Made by a program: the position numbers and the translations under genes. From the IMG/VR virus record IMGVR_UViG_3300024346_003797, positions 1 through 64,000 of that record: a DNA stretch of 64,000 nt, one strand, 5' to 3'. The stretch's first letter is position 1. Every line of letters starts with the position of its first letter. The notes below the pieces were generated by a model. The model did not search any database. It worked only from the letters and a program-made list of their open reading frames with translations, and was not told the DNA's origin. The DNA comes from a virus. Below are positions 46,894-55,333 of the stretch, piece after piece.

Positions 46894-46901
46894 TCTAAAT
46901 A
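46894..46901 (+). promoter_or_regulatory. Late-promoter-like TCTAAATA before the modification cassette
   Basis: TCTAAATA lies 15 bases before the ATG at 46917, with GGAG just before the start. It matches six of eight consensus positions and would sit at the head of the overlapping glycosyltransferase and radical SAM genes. Confidence 0.4.
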
Positions 46902-46916
46902 CTCGTAGGAGTGTTT

Positions 46917-47222
46917 ATGGATACCAAAACCTTAATTACTGAGGCGAAAGCTCGCTTCAATCACAATAGCGCAAAAGCGCAACTCAAAGACAAATACGAT
47001 GGAAAACTCATTGTTGCAGAACAAGGGGGACTTTGGAAAGCAAGCCCTGAACTTATTTCTACACTAAATGCATTTGATGATAACTTCATCGTACTTATTG
47101 ATAACTTTGACAATCCTGTACAGGTTAACAGAGAACAACTATTAACTGTACTAAAAACTACTTACCAAAAAGTCATGCTTGACTGGTATAAAGAATGGAA
47201 AGAACTAGAGACTAAACGATGA
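46917..47222 (+). CDS. Conserved small protein heading the modification cassette, unknown
   Basis: The ATG at 46917 is preceded by GGAG at good spacing and gives 101 residues (MDTKTLITEAKARFNHNSAK). It is charged, ends in a helical WYKEWKELETKR segment and overlaps the next gene by ATGA. Similar short proteins are found after fibre genes in marine T4-like phages. A fibre chaperone or assembly role is possible but unproven. Confidence 0.7.
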   Translation: MDTKTLITEAKARFNHNSAKAQLKDKYDGKLIVAEQGGLWKASPELISTLNAFDDNFIVLIDNFDNPVQVNREQLLTVLKTTYQKVMLDWYKEWKELETKR

Positions 47223-48022
47223 ACAGAGGAGCAATACTATTTGCATTTAACTCAACAAAGTTTGACTACTATTCAATGGCAGTTGCAACAGCGAAAAGAG
47301 TTAATCATTTTTTAAATATGCCTGTTACAATCGTGACGGACACTAACTCCATATCTGATTCACCGTACAAGTTTGATAAAACAATACTAGTAGAACCCGA
47401 CAAAAGTAATACCAGAGACTGGGGGATGTGGATTAATAAGGGTCGTTATCAGGCATATAACTTATCACCATATTATGAAACTCTATTATTAGACACAGAT
47501 TATATGGTTAACTCAACTAAGACATTGGATATATTTAACTACTATGATGATTTTTGTTGTCATAATAAAACTAGTTATCTAATGCAACCAGGATTACCAC
47601 AAGAAGTACTGAGTGTTTATAGTTTCGAAACACTGTGGGCAACAGTTGTTGCTTTTAAAAAGTCAAATAGAGCTAAACAAATATTTGATTGTTTAGAAAT
47701 GGTTCAAAAGAACTTTAATCACTATGCAGATTTACACGGATTTATTGCTGAAACATATAGAAATGATTACGCACTAACACTTGCTCTTAGAATAGCTAAT
47801 GGACATTCTACACTAAAACAAGATTTTATACCATGGAACTTAGTACATTTAGGACAAAAGAATGTACATATCTATCGCAATAATGATACTGAGTTTAATA
47901 CAGAATATACTATCATGCATGATAACTGGCAACGTGGTAAACTACGTAAAGAATATACCACTATCAAGGATATGGATTTTCATGTAATGAATAAACTTAA
48001 CTTTATGGAGCTAATAGCATGA
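47219..48022 (+). CDS. Glycosyltransferase-like protein (GT-A fold), copy 1
   Basis: The protein has 267 residues. It begins with a Rossmann-like strand (GAILFAFNSTKFDYY), then a nucleotide-sugar type region PVTIVTD and a DxD-like LLLDTDYMV near residue 90, the metal-binding signature of GT-A enzymes. Similar phage proteins are annotated as glycosyltransferases. It overlaps its neighbours at both ends (ATGA) and is distantly similar in layout to the next gene. Donor and acceptor are unknown. Confidence 0.6.
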   Translation: MNRGAILFAFNSTKFDYYSMAVATAKRVNHFLNMPVTIVTDTNSISDSPYKFDKTILVEPDKSNTRDWGMWINKGRYQAYNLSPYYETLLLDTDYMVNSTKTLDIFNYYDDFCCHNKTSYLMQPGLPQEVLSVYSFETLWATVVAFKKSNRAKQIFDCLEMVQKNFNHYADLHGFIAETYRNDYALTLALRIANGHSTLKQDFIPWNLVHLGQKNVHIYRNNDTEFNTEYTIMHDNWQRGKLRKEYTTIKDMDFHVMNKLNFMELIA

Positions 48023-48780
48023 GTAAAGGGTTTGTTATTATGGCACAAGATACTGATAAGGTTAGCTACACTAACTGTGCCAAAGCATTAGAACTAAGCA
48101 TCAAACGTGTCATGCCTAATAGTAATGTAACAATAATTACCAGTGATATGCTACCATATGGTGACCTGGGTGGCTATGCAAATGATTGGCAAGTATATGA
48201 ATGTAGTCCATATGATGAAACAATCAAACTAGAAGCTGATATGTTTTTTACCCGCAATATTGACCATTGGTGGGATATATTAAGTATTAACGATGTGGTT
48301 GTGTCAAATACTATACGTAACTTTAAAGGAGATATATCTGACTGTAGAGTATATCGTAGATTTATAGATGATAATCAATTACCCGACTGTTACAATGCAA
48401 TTACATACTTTAAAAAATCTGAAACAGCTAAACAGTTTTATACTGTAGTTAAAGATGTATTTGAGAACTGGGAAGAATACAAACTTGTACTTAAATGTAA
48501 TCCAAATGAAGAGGTAAGCACAGATTGGGCATATGCATTAGCATGTCATATTATTGGTGTAGAAAAAACAATGCTACCTGACTTTACTGAAATGAGTATG
48601 GTACACATGAAACGTTATGTTAATGGTTTGCCCAGTGAAGACTGGACTAATACATTGGTATATGAGTTATTACCCGATACTATCAGAATAAATTCCTACC
48701 CACAATTATACCCGTTACACTATCATGTGAAATCATTTAGTGATATAATATTAGAAAGCTACAAATGGAACACATATTAA
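48019..48780 (+). CDS. Glycosyltransferase-like protein (GT-A fold), copy 2
   Basis: The protein has 253 residues. It has the same layout as the preceding gene: KGFVIMAQDTDKVSYTNCAK, VTIITSD, then IKLEADMFF near residue 73 replacing LLLDTDYMV, so the first Asp of the DxD is Glu here. A C-terminal LYPLHYHVKSF His-containing segment is present. The two genes probably arose by duplication and divergence. The altered DxD may change metal use or activity. Confidence 0.55.
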   Translation: MSKGFVIMAQDTDKVSYTNCAKALELSIKRVMPNSNVTIITSDMLPYGDLGGYANDWQVYECSPYDETIKLEADMFFTRNIDHWWDILSINDVVVSNTIRNFKGDISDCRVYRRFIDDNQLPDCYNAITYFKKSETAKQFYTVVKDVFENWEEYKLVLKCNPNEEVSTDWAYALACHIIGVEKTMLPDFTEMSMVHMKRYVNGLPSEDWTNTLVYELLPDTIRINSYPQLYPLHYHVKSFSDIILESYKWNTY

Positions 48781-49097
48781 TTTGGGAAGCACCACCTATC
48801 ATCAAACCTGAGTTTAGGTTATATTATGATGATAAAGGTAAGGTGTTGTTTTATACATGTGACAAACCTGAAGGTAAATACATAGTTATTGATGCTAATA
48901 CATTTGCACAAGGACGTCCGGATATTAGAGTAGTTGATGGTAAAATCGCATCAGTTGATTCCGGAGCAGTTGTATCCAAACTAATATTAAATATTGAAGG
49001 TATATCTTGCGCTAGCGAAGATATTAGTATTGTAGTAGATGAAACGTATGATGGTGAAACTAATAAATGGAAATTAATAACATATGAACTTGGATGA
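48765..49097 (+). CDS. Conserved small protein between glycosyltransferase-like genes, unknown
   Basis: This 110-residue protein overlaps the previous gene by 16 bases and the next by 14, good evidence of translation in a compact operon. Text such as FRLYYDDKGKVLFYTCDKPE and YIVIDANTFAQGRPDIRVVD looks like a small beta-rich domain that I have seen next to phage glycosyltransferases. No catalytic motif. Function unknown. Confidence 0.7.
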   Translation: MEHILIWEAPPIIKPEFRLYYDDKGKVLFYTCDKPEGKYIVIDANTFAQGRPDIRVVDGKIASVDSGAVVSKLILNIEGISCASEDISIVVDETYDGETNKWKLITYELG

Positions 49098-50037
49098 TAT
49101 TATTGATGTAGCAGATTTAGATTGTATCTATCTTAGCTATGATGAACCACAAAAAGAAGAATTTTGGCTAAAGATTAAAAACATGGTGCCTTGGGCTAAA
49201 CGTGTTGATAGTGTTAAGGGATCTGATGCGGCACACAAAGCCGCAGGTGAAGCGAGTGATACAGAACGCTTTATATTGATTGACGGCGACAATATGCCAG
49301 AAGAAAGCTTCTTCAACATTCAGTTAGATTTTACTGATAAGGATGAAACCTTTCGTAAAGCACAGTTTCGTTGGAAGGCGGTTAATAGTATCAATGGACT
49401 ACGCTATGGCAATGGCGGTATGAGTTCATGGACAAAAACTTATGTGCGTGAAATGAAAACACATGAGCATCAAAATGAAGGTGATGTTTCACGAATAGCT
49501 GACTTTTGTTTAGACAGCAAAGACAACTTATATTGGGCAATGCATGATTGTTACTCTACTACTTATCCTAATTATACTCCGTTTCAAGCGTGGCGTGCTG
49601 GTTTCCGAGAAGGAGTCAAAATGGTGCTCGACCGAGGAGCGAAACCATCAGTCGACCAATTCAAAGAAACTGTAGCAACACGTAATCTCAACAATCTAAC
49701 GATCTGGCATAACATAGGTCGTGATGTAGAGTACGGCGACTGGGCTATTTATGGCGCACGACTAGGTACATACATGACCATGCTCACCGAGTGGGATCCT
49801 ACTAATGTGCAATGGTTTGATAACTATACAGTACTATGGGAAGAGCATTCACATAGAGATCCTGACCGTGAATCGGCATTACTCGGAGCTTCATTGCAAG
49901 ACAAATTGGGACTACCTATGCATCACTTTGATGGAGGACAAAGCAAGTTCTTCAAACGTCATTATAAAGCAGACTTTAGAAATATAGGTCCGTTAGTAAC
50001 TGAAATGGAAGTTATTCGTAAGATTGAAGGCTGGTAA
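49084..50037 (+). CDS. Phage glycosyltransferase-like protein with DGDN motif
   Basis: The protein has 317 residues. The N-terminal pattern IYLSYDEPQKEEFWLKIKNM, then PWAKRVDSVKGSDAAHKAAG, ends in LIDGDN (about residue 64-69), a DxD-type metal site. NSINGLRYGNGG follows. I recognise this family from large marine phage proteins, where it may be fused to the aromatic repeats also seen at the right end of this window. It is probably a nucleotide-sugar transferase or a binding relative; substrate unknown. It overlaps the gene before it. Confidence 0.6.
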   Translation: MNLDDIIDVADLDCIYLSYDEPQKEEFWLKIKNMVPWAKRVDSVKGSDAAHKAAGEASDTERFILIDGDNMPEESFFNIQLDFTDKDETFRKAQFRWKAVNSINGLRYGNGGMSSWTKTYVREMKTHEHQNEGDVSRIADFCLDSKDNLYWAMHDCYSTTYPNYTPFQAWRAGFREGVKMVLDRGAKPSVDQFKETVATRNLNNLTIWHNIGRDVEYGDWAIYGARLGTYMTMLTEWDPTNVQWFDNYTVLWEEHSHRDPDRESALLGASLQDKLGLPMHHFDGGQSKFFKRHYKADFRNIGPLVTEMEVIRKIEGW

Positions 50038-50038
50038 T

Positions 50039-51466
50039 ATGAGTGAAAATATAAAAGGCGATGAAGTTAGCAAAGTTGATGGCAAGTTTCAAAGCTTATA
50101 TCAAAACTCATCTGAACAAGTACTAAAAGAACTTAACAAAGTAAGCCCAAGCTTTTGTTTAGCTAAGTGGTATAATGTAAGTATTCATATTCCTACAGGT
50201 AGAACACATAGTTGCTATCATCCTCCTACTCATCCTATTCCATTGGAAGAAGTAAAGATTGATGTAAGCGCATTACATAATACCAAATATAAAAAAGAAC
50301 AACGCAAACTAATGTTAGAGGGCAACCGCCCTGATGAATGTAACTTCTGTTGGGAAATAGAAGATAGCGGTAATCAATTAAGCGATAGAGCATACAGAAG
50401 TAAAGATGTATTTGCCCCGGGTATGATTGAGGAAGCAGTTAAGATTGGTCATGACGGTAATCCTAAGCCCAGGTATGTAGAAGTTAACTTCAATCAAGCA
50501 TGTAACTTTAAATGTACTTATTGTAGTCCACATCTATCTACTGCTTGGATGCAAGATATTGAAAAGAATGGAGCATTCATATTAGCAGATAGATGGCATA
50601 ATGACATGACTTGGATGAAGCAAGCCAATATGATTCCAAACAATAGGTCAGACAATCAATATGTTGAAGCATTCTGGGAATGGCTACCCGATATATATCC
50701 CACACTACAAACATTTCGTATGACCGGCGGTGAGCCGTTGATGGATAAAAACACTTTTAAGATGTTTGAGTACGTTAAGGATCACCCAAAGAAAGACTTA
50801 CAATTAAGTTTAACTAGTAACTGTTGCCCTCCTGCAGGTCAGTGGGATAGGTTTATGCAGGGTCTAAAGGATATCACTGATGCAGATGCTGTAGATCATT
50901 TTATGTTATTTTGTAGTTTAGACAGTTGGGGTAAGCAGGCTGAATATATCCGTACTGGTATGGATTTTGAATTACTAGAGAAAAATATTATTGACTTTTT
51001 AATCAATAGTCAAAAGCATAGTTTAACATTTATCGTAACATTCAATGCACTAAGTTATACAGGCTGGGTAGAATATGTTAAACAAATACATAATATGCGT
51101 AAAACATATTGTACTGATAGACAACTGATTTGGTTTGATGTTCCTATGTTATCTAGTCCTGAATGGCTTAACCCTAGATTATTCCCAGAACTTATTACAG
51201 AGCTTGAGAAGTCAGTTAAATATATGAGTGAAAACAAAGAGGCAGATCATAACAGATTTAAAGGCTTCAAAGATTTTGAAATTAATAAAGTTGAAAGACT
51301 TATCGATTGGGTAAAAACCGAAAGCGATTTTAATAGAAGTTTAGCAATGAAAAACTTTTATCTGTACTTCACTGAACATGATAAACGTAGAGGAACAAAC
51401 TTCTTAGAAACCTTCCCCGAATTAACTGAACAATGGAATAAATGTAAGGACGAACATGGACGATAG
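50039..51466 (+). CDS. Radical SAM protein with N-terminal twitch-like domain, copy 1
   Basis: The ATG at 50039 overlaps the preceding stop (TAATATG neighbourhood) and gives 475 residues. The radical SAM cluster motif is CNFKCTYC (Cys155, Cys159, Cys162), followed by MTGGEPLMD. Before it lies a cysteine domain (SFCLAKW, HSCYHPP, ECNFCWEIED), like the N-terminal twitch domain that holds an auxiliary iron-sulfur cluster in N_Twi_rSAM proteins. It is closely similar to the next gene (SALHNTKYKKEQRKLMLEG versus SALHNTKWKKEQRKKMLEG). Such enzymes modify peptides, proteins or sugars by radical chemistry. Substrate unknown. Confidence 0.85.
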   Translation: MSENIKGDEVSKVDGKFQSLYQNSSEQVLKELNKVSPSFCLAKWYNVSIHIPTGRTHSCYHPPTHPIPLEEVKIDVSALHNTKYKKEQRKLMLEGNRPDECNFCWEIEDSGNQLSDRAYRSKDVFAPGMIEEAVKIGHDGNPKPRYVEVNFNQACNFKCTYCSPHLSTAWMQDIEKNGAFILADRWHNDMTWMKQANMIPNNRSDNQYVEAFWEWLPDIYPTLQTFRMTGGEPLMDKNTFKMFEYVKDHPKKDLQLSLTSNCCPPAGQWDRFMQGLKDITDADAVDHFMLFCSLDSWGKQAEYIRTGMDFELLEKNIIDFLINSQKHSLTFIVTFNALSYTGWVEYVKQIHNMRKTYCTDRQLIWFDVPMLSSPEWLNPRLFPELITELEKSVKYMSENKEADHNRFKGFKDFEINKVERLIDWVKTESDFNRSLAMKNFYLYFTEHDKRRGTNFLETFPELTEQWNKCKDEHGR

Positions 51467-52814
51467 AGTTGTATTTGTAAAAAACGTAAGAGATAGATTA
51501 AATGCAGTAAGCCCAAGCTTCTGTGCAATGAAATGGCTACATCAAACATTGTATCTACATACAGGTGATAATCATAGTTGTTATCATCCTAGACCACATC
51601 ATATCCCATTAGATGAAATTGCGGTTGATCCAAGCGCATTACATAACACTAAATGGAAAAAAGAGCAACGTAAAAAGATGCTTGAAGGCGAGCGTCCTGG
51701 TGAATGTTACTATTGCTGGAACATCGAAGACCTAGAAGGAGATCATATCAGTGATAGAATGATACATAGTTCAAGTGATTTTAGCGAACCTCTCATTGAA
51801 AAACTAGGACAAATGCCATGGGATGCACCTGTTAACCCACGCTATTTAGAAGTTAGCTTTGGCAATGCATGTAACTATCGTTGCGGATACTGTAGCCCAC
51901 AAGCTAGTACAATGTGGATGGAAGAAATCAAAAAGCATGGCAACTATGACTTAACATATAACCAGTATGGTATTGACTTTTTAACATCAGGTACGTATTA
52001 TGGTCCTAAAGAAGAAAACCCATATATTGAAGCATTCTGGAAGTGGTGGCCTAGTTTAAGAAATGATTTGCACACACTACGCATTACAGGTGGTGAGCCA
52101 CTAATGAATCCGGGTGCTATGCAGTTCTTTGATTTACTAGAAGATGAGCCTGCACCAAACTTAGAAATCACATTGAATAGTAACTTGGGAGTCACGTTTG
52201 ACAGAGTTGACAGATTAATTGAACGTGTAGGATCATTAACATCACAAAATAAAATACGTAAGTTTAGCTTCTTTACTAGTATTGAAGGCTGGGGAGAACA
52301 AGCTGAATATATGCGTACAGGTATGAAGTGTGACCACTGGGAAAGAAACATGAAAGCAATCATGAAGACCGGTGCAACTATCAATTTGATGTGTACATTT
52401 AATGTATTATGTGTAGCAACATTTGAGAATTTGTTACACAAAGTCATTGAATGGCGCAAAGAGTTTGGTAAGCATAGTGTTGGCCTTGATACTCCTTATT
52501 TGAAAGAACCTCCCCACTGGATGATTAACATATTGACTCCTGATTTTATCCCGCACATGGACAAAACATTGAAGTTTATTCAGGATAATCCAGAACACTT
52601 CCATGCAGTAGAATATGAAAAGTTCAAGCGGGTCACTAACTATATGAAAGAACATGTGATTAGTGAAGACAAGATCCGTGCAGGACGCAGAGATTTCTAT
52701 AGCTTCTTCTCAGAAAATGATAAACGATTGGGTACTGATTTGATTAAAACATTCCCGCAATATGAAGAATTTTACAAACTATGTAAGGATGTTTATGACA
52801 ACTATGATAAATGA
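51456..52814 (+). CDS. Radical SAM protein with N-terminal twitch-like domain, copy 2
   Basis: This 452-residue paralogue of the preceding gene overlaps it by 11 bases. Its cluster motif is CNYRCGYC (Cys139, Cys143, Cys146), followed by ITGGEPLMN. The N-terminal part has SFCAMKW, HSCYHPRPH and ECYYCWNIED. The two proteins align along their length, including the C-terminal FYSFFSENDKRLGTD/FYLYFTEHDKRRGTN segment, so they are a tandem duplication with retained catalytic cysteines. Confidence 0.85.
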   Translation: MDDRVVFVKNVRDRLNAVSPSFCAMKWLHQTLYLHTGDNHSCYHPRPHHIPLDEIAVDPSALHNTKWKKEQRKKMLEGERPGECYYCWNIEDLEGDHISDRMIHSSSDFSEPLIEKLGQMPWDAPVNPRYLEVSFGNACNYRCGYCSPQASTMWMEEIKKHGNYDLTYNQYGIDFLTSGTYYGPKEENPYIEAFWKWWPSLRNDLHTLRITGGEPLMNPGAMQFFDLLEDEPAPNLEITLNSNLGVTFDRVDRLIERVGSLTSQNKIRKFSFFTSIEGWGEQAEYMRTGMKCDHWERNMKAIMKTGATINLMCTFNVLCVATFENLLHKVIEWRKEFGKHSVGLDTPYLKEPPHWMINILTPDFIPHMDKTLKFIQDNPEHFHAVEYEKFKRVTNYMKEHVISEDKIRAGRRDFYSFFSENDKRLGTDLIKTFPQYEEFYKLCKDVYDNYDK

Positions 52815-54027
52815 AACTAACAAACATTCTTGGTGTGTGAATGCATATCACGCAATGAGTGCAAACAATGATGGTAGCACCAAAACATGTTGTATGATTG
52901 GAGAAGAATACAATAGATTATCTAAAACTTCTAATGAATATTATATTGGTGTAAAAAGCATTAAAGAAAACTTTGATTGTGATGCCGCACAAACTATTAG
53001 AGATAATCTCTCAAATGGTATAAGAGATAATGCATGTCGTCTATGTTGGCAGGAAGAAGATGGTGGCAGAAAAAGTAAACGTTTACGTGATAATGATAAG
53101 TATATCCACGCCATCACGTATGATAATCAAAAACCATTCACAGGTCTTGCTAAAGTAGAATTAAACTTAGGTAACAATTGCAACATTAAGTGCAGAACAT
53201 GTCACCCCACTATCAGTTCTACTTGGATGAAAGAAGCATTTGACTTGGATCATGCACCACAAAACACTACCTATAAAGAATTTAGTATCGGCATGAAAAA
53301 ATACCATCAACATTACGATGATGAAAGTAGCTTTTGGCCTGACTTAACAGAGAACTTGGAAACAATCAAGCAGTTTGATTTTTACGGTGGTGAACCATTC
53401 TTAAGCAAAAAGATGTGGGAAATACTACGTATATGCGTTGAGCGTGGTTATGCTAAAGATATTGAATTGCATTATAATACGAACGGTACAGTATGGCCCA
53501 AAGATGTTGAACTATGGAAGCACTTTCGTTCAGTAAACATTAGCTTTAGTATAGATGGCGTTGGGGAACGGTTTGAATATATGCGATATCCTGCAAACTG
53601 GGAAGAAGTAAAATTAAATATGCAAAAAGCGATTGATTTTAATAATACTCATAACAACTTATATTTAAGTTGGTGTATGACATTGAGTAGTTTAAACATA
53701 TATTACTTGCCTGAACTACTAGATGAATATTATAATAACTGGACTGGTATGGGATTCTACTTAAATCTTGTACATAATCCAAATCATTTCAATATAAGTA
53801 AAATGTCCCCTGAAGCAAAAGAAGCTGTAATTGCACAGTTAAATAATATTCCCAAAGAATATGAAAACGCATGGCATCAGCTTCCTGGTATTATTGGGTT
53901 CATGACCGGCGGTGAATATGAGCCTGCTGTTTGGGAACACATGCTGAAAACTATTGATAAGCATGATAACTATAGAGAACAAGATTTCTCTAAAACATTT
54001 AGCGAATTTGCAAAGGCGATAAGATGA
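52795..54027 (+). CDS. Radical SAM protein with N-terminal twitch domain, copy 3
   Basis: The ATG at 52795 follows AAGGA by five bases and gives 410 residues; 52804 is an alternative. The twitch-type N-terminus is classic: HSWCVNAYHAMSANNDGS, KTCCMIG and CRLCWQEEDGGRKSKR. The radical SAM motif is CNIKCRTC (Cys129, Cys133, Cys136), then FYGGEPFL. It is more distant from copies 1 and 2. It overlaps the preceding gene by 20 bases and the following by ATGA. Confidence 0.85.
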   Translation: MTTMINETNKHSWCVNAYHAMSANNDGSTKTCCMIGEEYNRLSKTSNEYYIGVKSIKENFDCDAAQTIRDNLSNGIRDNACRLCWQEEDGGRKSKRLRDNDKYIHAITYDNQKPFTGLAKVELNLGNNCNIKCRTCHPTISSTWMKEAFDLDHAPQNTTYKEFSIGMKKYHQHYDDESSFWPDLTENLETIKQFDFYGGEPFLSKKMWEILRICVERGYAKDIELHYNTNGTVWPKDVELWKHFRSVNISFSIDGVGERFEYMRYPANWEEVKLNMQKAIDFNNTHNNLYLSWCMTLSSLNIYYLPELLDEYYNNWTGMGFYLNLVHNPNHFNISKMSPEAKEAVIAQLNNIPKEYENAWHQLPGIIGFMTGGEYEPAVWEHMLKTIDKHDNYREQDFSKTFSEFAKAIR

Positions 54028-55319
54028 GCGAACAATTCTGGAAATCTAATAACTTAATGCAGATGCACATTGAGTTAACTAACTTATGTAATGCAGCCTG
54101 TCCTATGTGTGTTAGATTTTATAATAATAGTACGCTTACTCGTCCGGATCTAGAGTTTGGTCAAATTACTATTGATAAATTTAAAAAATACTTCCCACCT
54201 GAAATCATACGTAAATGTAATCTTATCTTATTCTGCGGAGTACACGGAGATCCGTGTATTGCTAAAGATATGTATGAGATATGTGAATATATTGCTGAGT
54301 GTTCAACAGGCACCGCAGTACGTGTTAATACCAATGGCGGGATGCGTAAGAGTGAATGGTGGAGTAAATTAGGTAAACTATTTGCAAAGCATAAACACGG
54401 ATTAGTAGATGAATACTGGGAAATAACATTCAGTATTGATGGATTAGAAGATACAAATCATTTGTATCGTAGAAATGTAGAATGGTCTGCATTGATGGAA
54501 AACGTAAAGGCTTATATTAATGCCGGTGGCGGAGCAGCTTGGGATTATTTAATATTTAAACATAATGAACATCAAATATTAGAAGCAAAACAATTAAGTG
54601 AAACTATTGGATTTAGAGAGTTTATACCTAAAAAAGCCTTAGGTGTTGATTCGTACAGTGCAAATCAACTAACCATCATGCCTGCATTGAATAAAGAAGG
54701 TGAGTTAGATTATATCATTGAGGCACCAGTCAACCCAAAAAATAGAAATATGTTTAATCCCAATGGTACTATGCCATTGACATATTGGTCCTTTAAAGTA
54801 GATGAATATCGTAAACTTAAAGATGATAAAGAAAACACAACAAGAAAATATAACGAAACTGCATCAAGGATTTACGTAGATGTTATTAATAATGAGAGCT
54901 TTGATGACCAAGACTCTTGTAGTATCTCATGTAAGTCTAAAACACCTAAAGGTGGCACAGAGATATTTGTAGATAACTTTGGACGAGTAATGCCTTGTTG
55001 TTATATAGGTACACATTTGAATGGTAAATATAACGATGTTGCATCTATGCAGTTGTTTAATCATATGAATCAATATGGATGGGATAACTTTAACTTAGAT
55101 TTACATACACTAGAAGAAATTCTTAATGGAGGTCATTTAGATAGAGTGTTTGCAGATTCATGGAATAAAGACTCTGTAAAGAACGGTAAGTTAGCATACT
55201 GTGCTAATACATGTGGAAAAAAATCATCAATAGATAAAATCTTTTCCCATGAGTTAAATGACAAAGCAACAGCTATGGAGCAGTATAGAATAAACAATAG
55301 TGAATGCAAGTTCGATTAA
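54024..55319 (+). CDS. Radical SAM protein with C-terminal SPASM-like domain
   Basis: The protein has 431 residues. The cluster motif CNAACPMC (Cys22, Cys26, Cys29) is close to the N-terminus, as in ordinary SPASM enzymes, and HGDPCIA lies where the GGEP loop would be. The C-terminal half has cysteines in SCSISCKSKTP, VMPCCYIG and YCANTCGKK, the SPASM pattern for auxiliary clusters. It thus differs from its four neighbours in domain order. A role in peptide or protein modification fits the family; substrate unknown. Confidence 0.85.
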   Translation: MSEQFWKSNNLMQMHIELTNLCNAACPMCVRFYNNSTLTRPDLEFGQITIDKFKKYFPPEIIRKCNLILFCGVHGDPCIAKDMYEICEYIAECSTGTAVRVNTNGGMRKSEWWSKLGKLFAKHKHGLVDEYWEITFSIDGLEDTNHLYRRNVEWSALMENVKAYINAGGGAAWDYLIFKHNEHQILEAKQLSETIGFREFIPKKALGVDSYSANQLTIMPALNKEGELDYIIEAPVNPKNRNMFNPNGTMPLTYWSFKVDEYRKLKDDKENTTRKYNETASRIYVDVINNESFDDQDSCSISCKSKTPKGGTEIFVDNFGRVMPCCYIGTHLNGKYNDVASMQLFNHMNQYGWDNFNLDLHTLEEILNGGHLDRVFADSWNKDSVKNGKLAYCANTCGKKSSIDKIFSHELNDKATAMEQYRINNSECKFD

Positions 55320-55333
55320 TATAGGATATTATA

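Noticed and set aside
51998-52459. Minus-strand 153-codon reading in the second radical SAM gene
   Set aside because: Lies entirely opposite conserved catalytic sequence and has no independent support.
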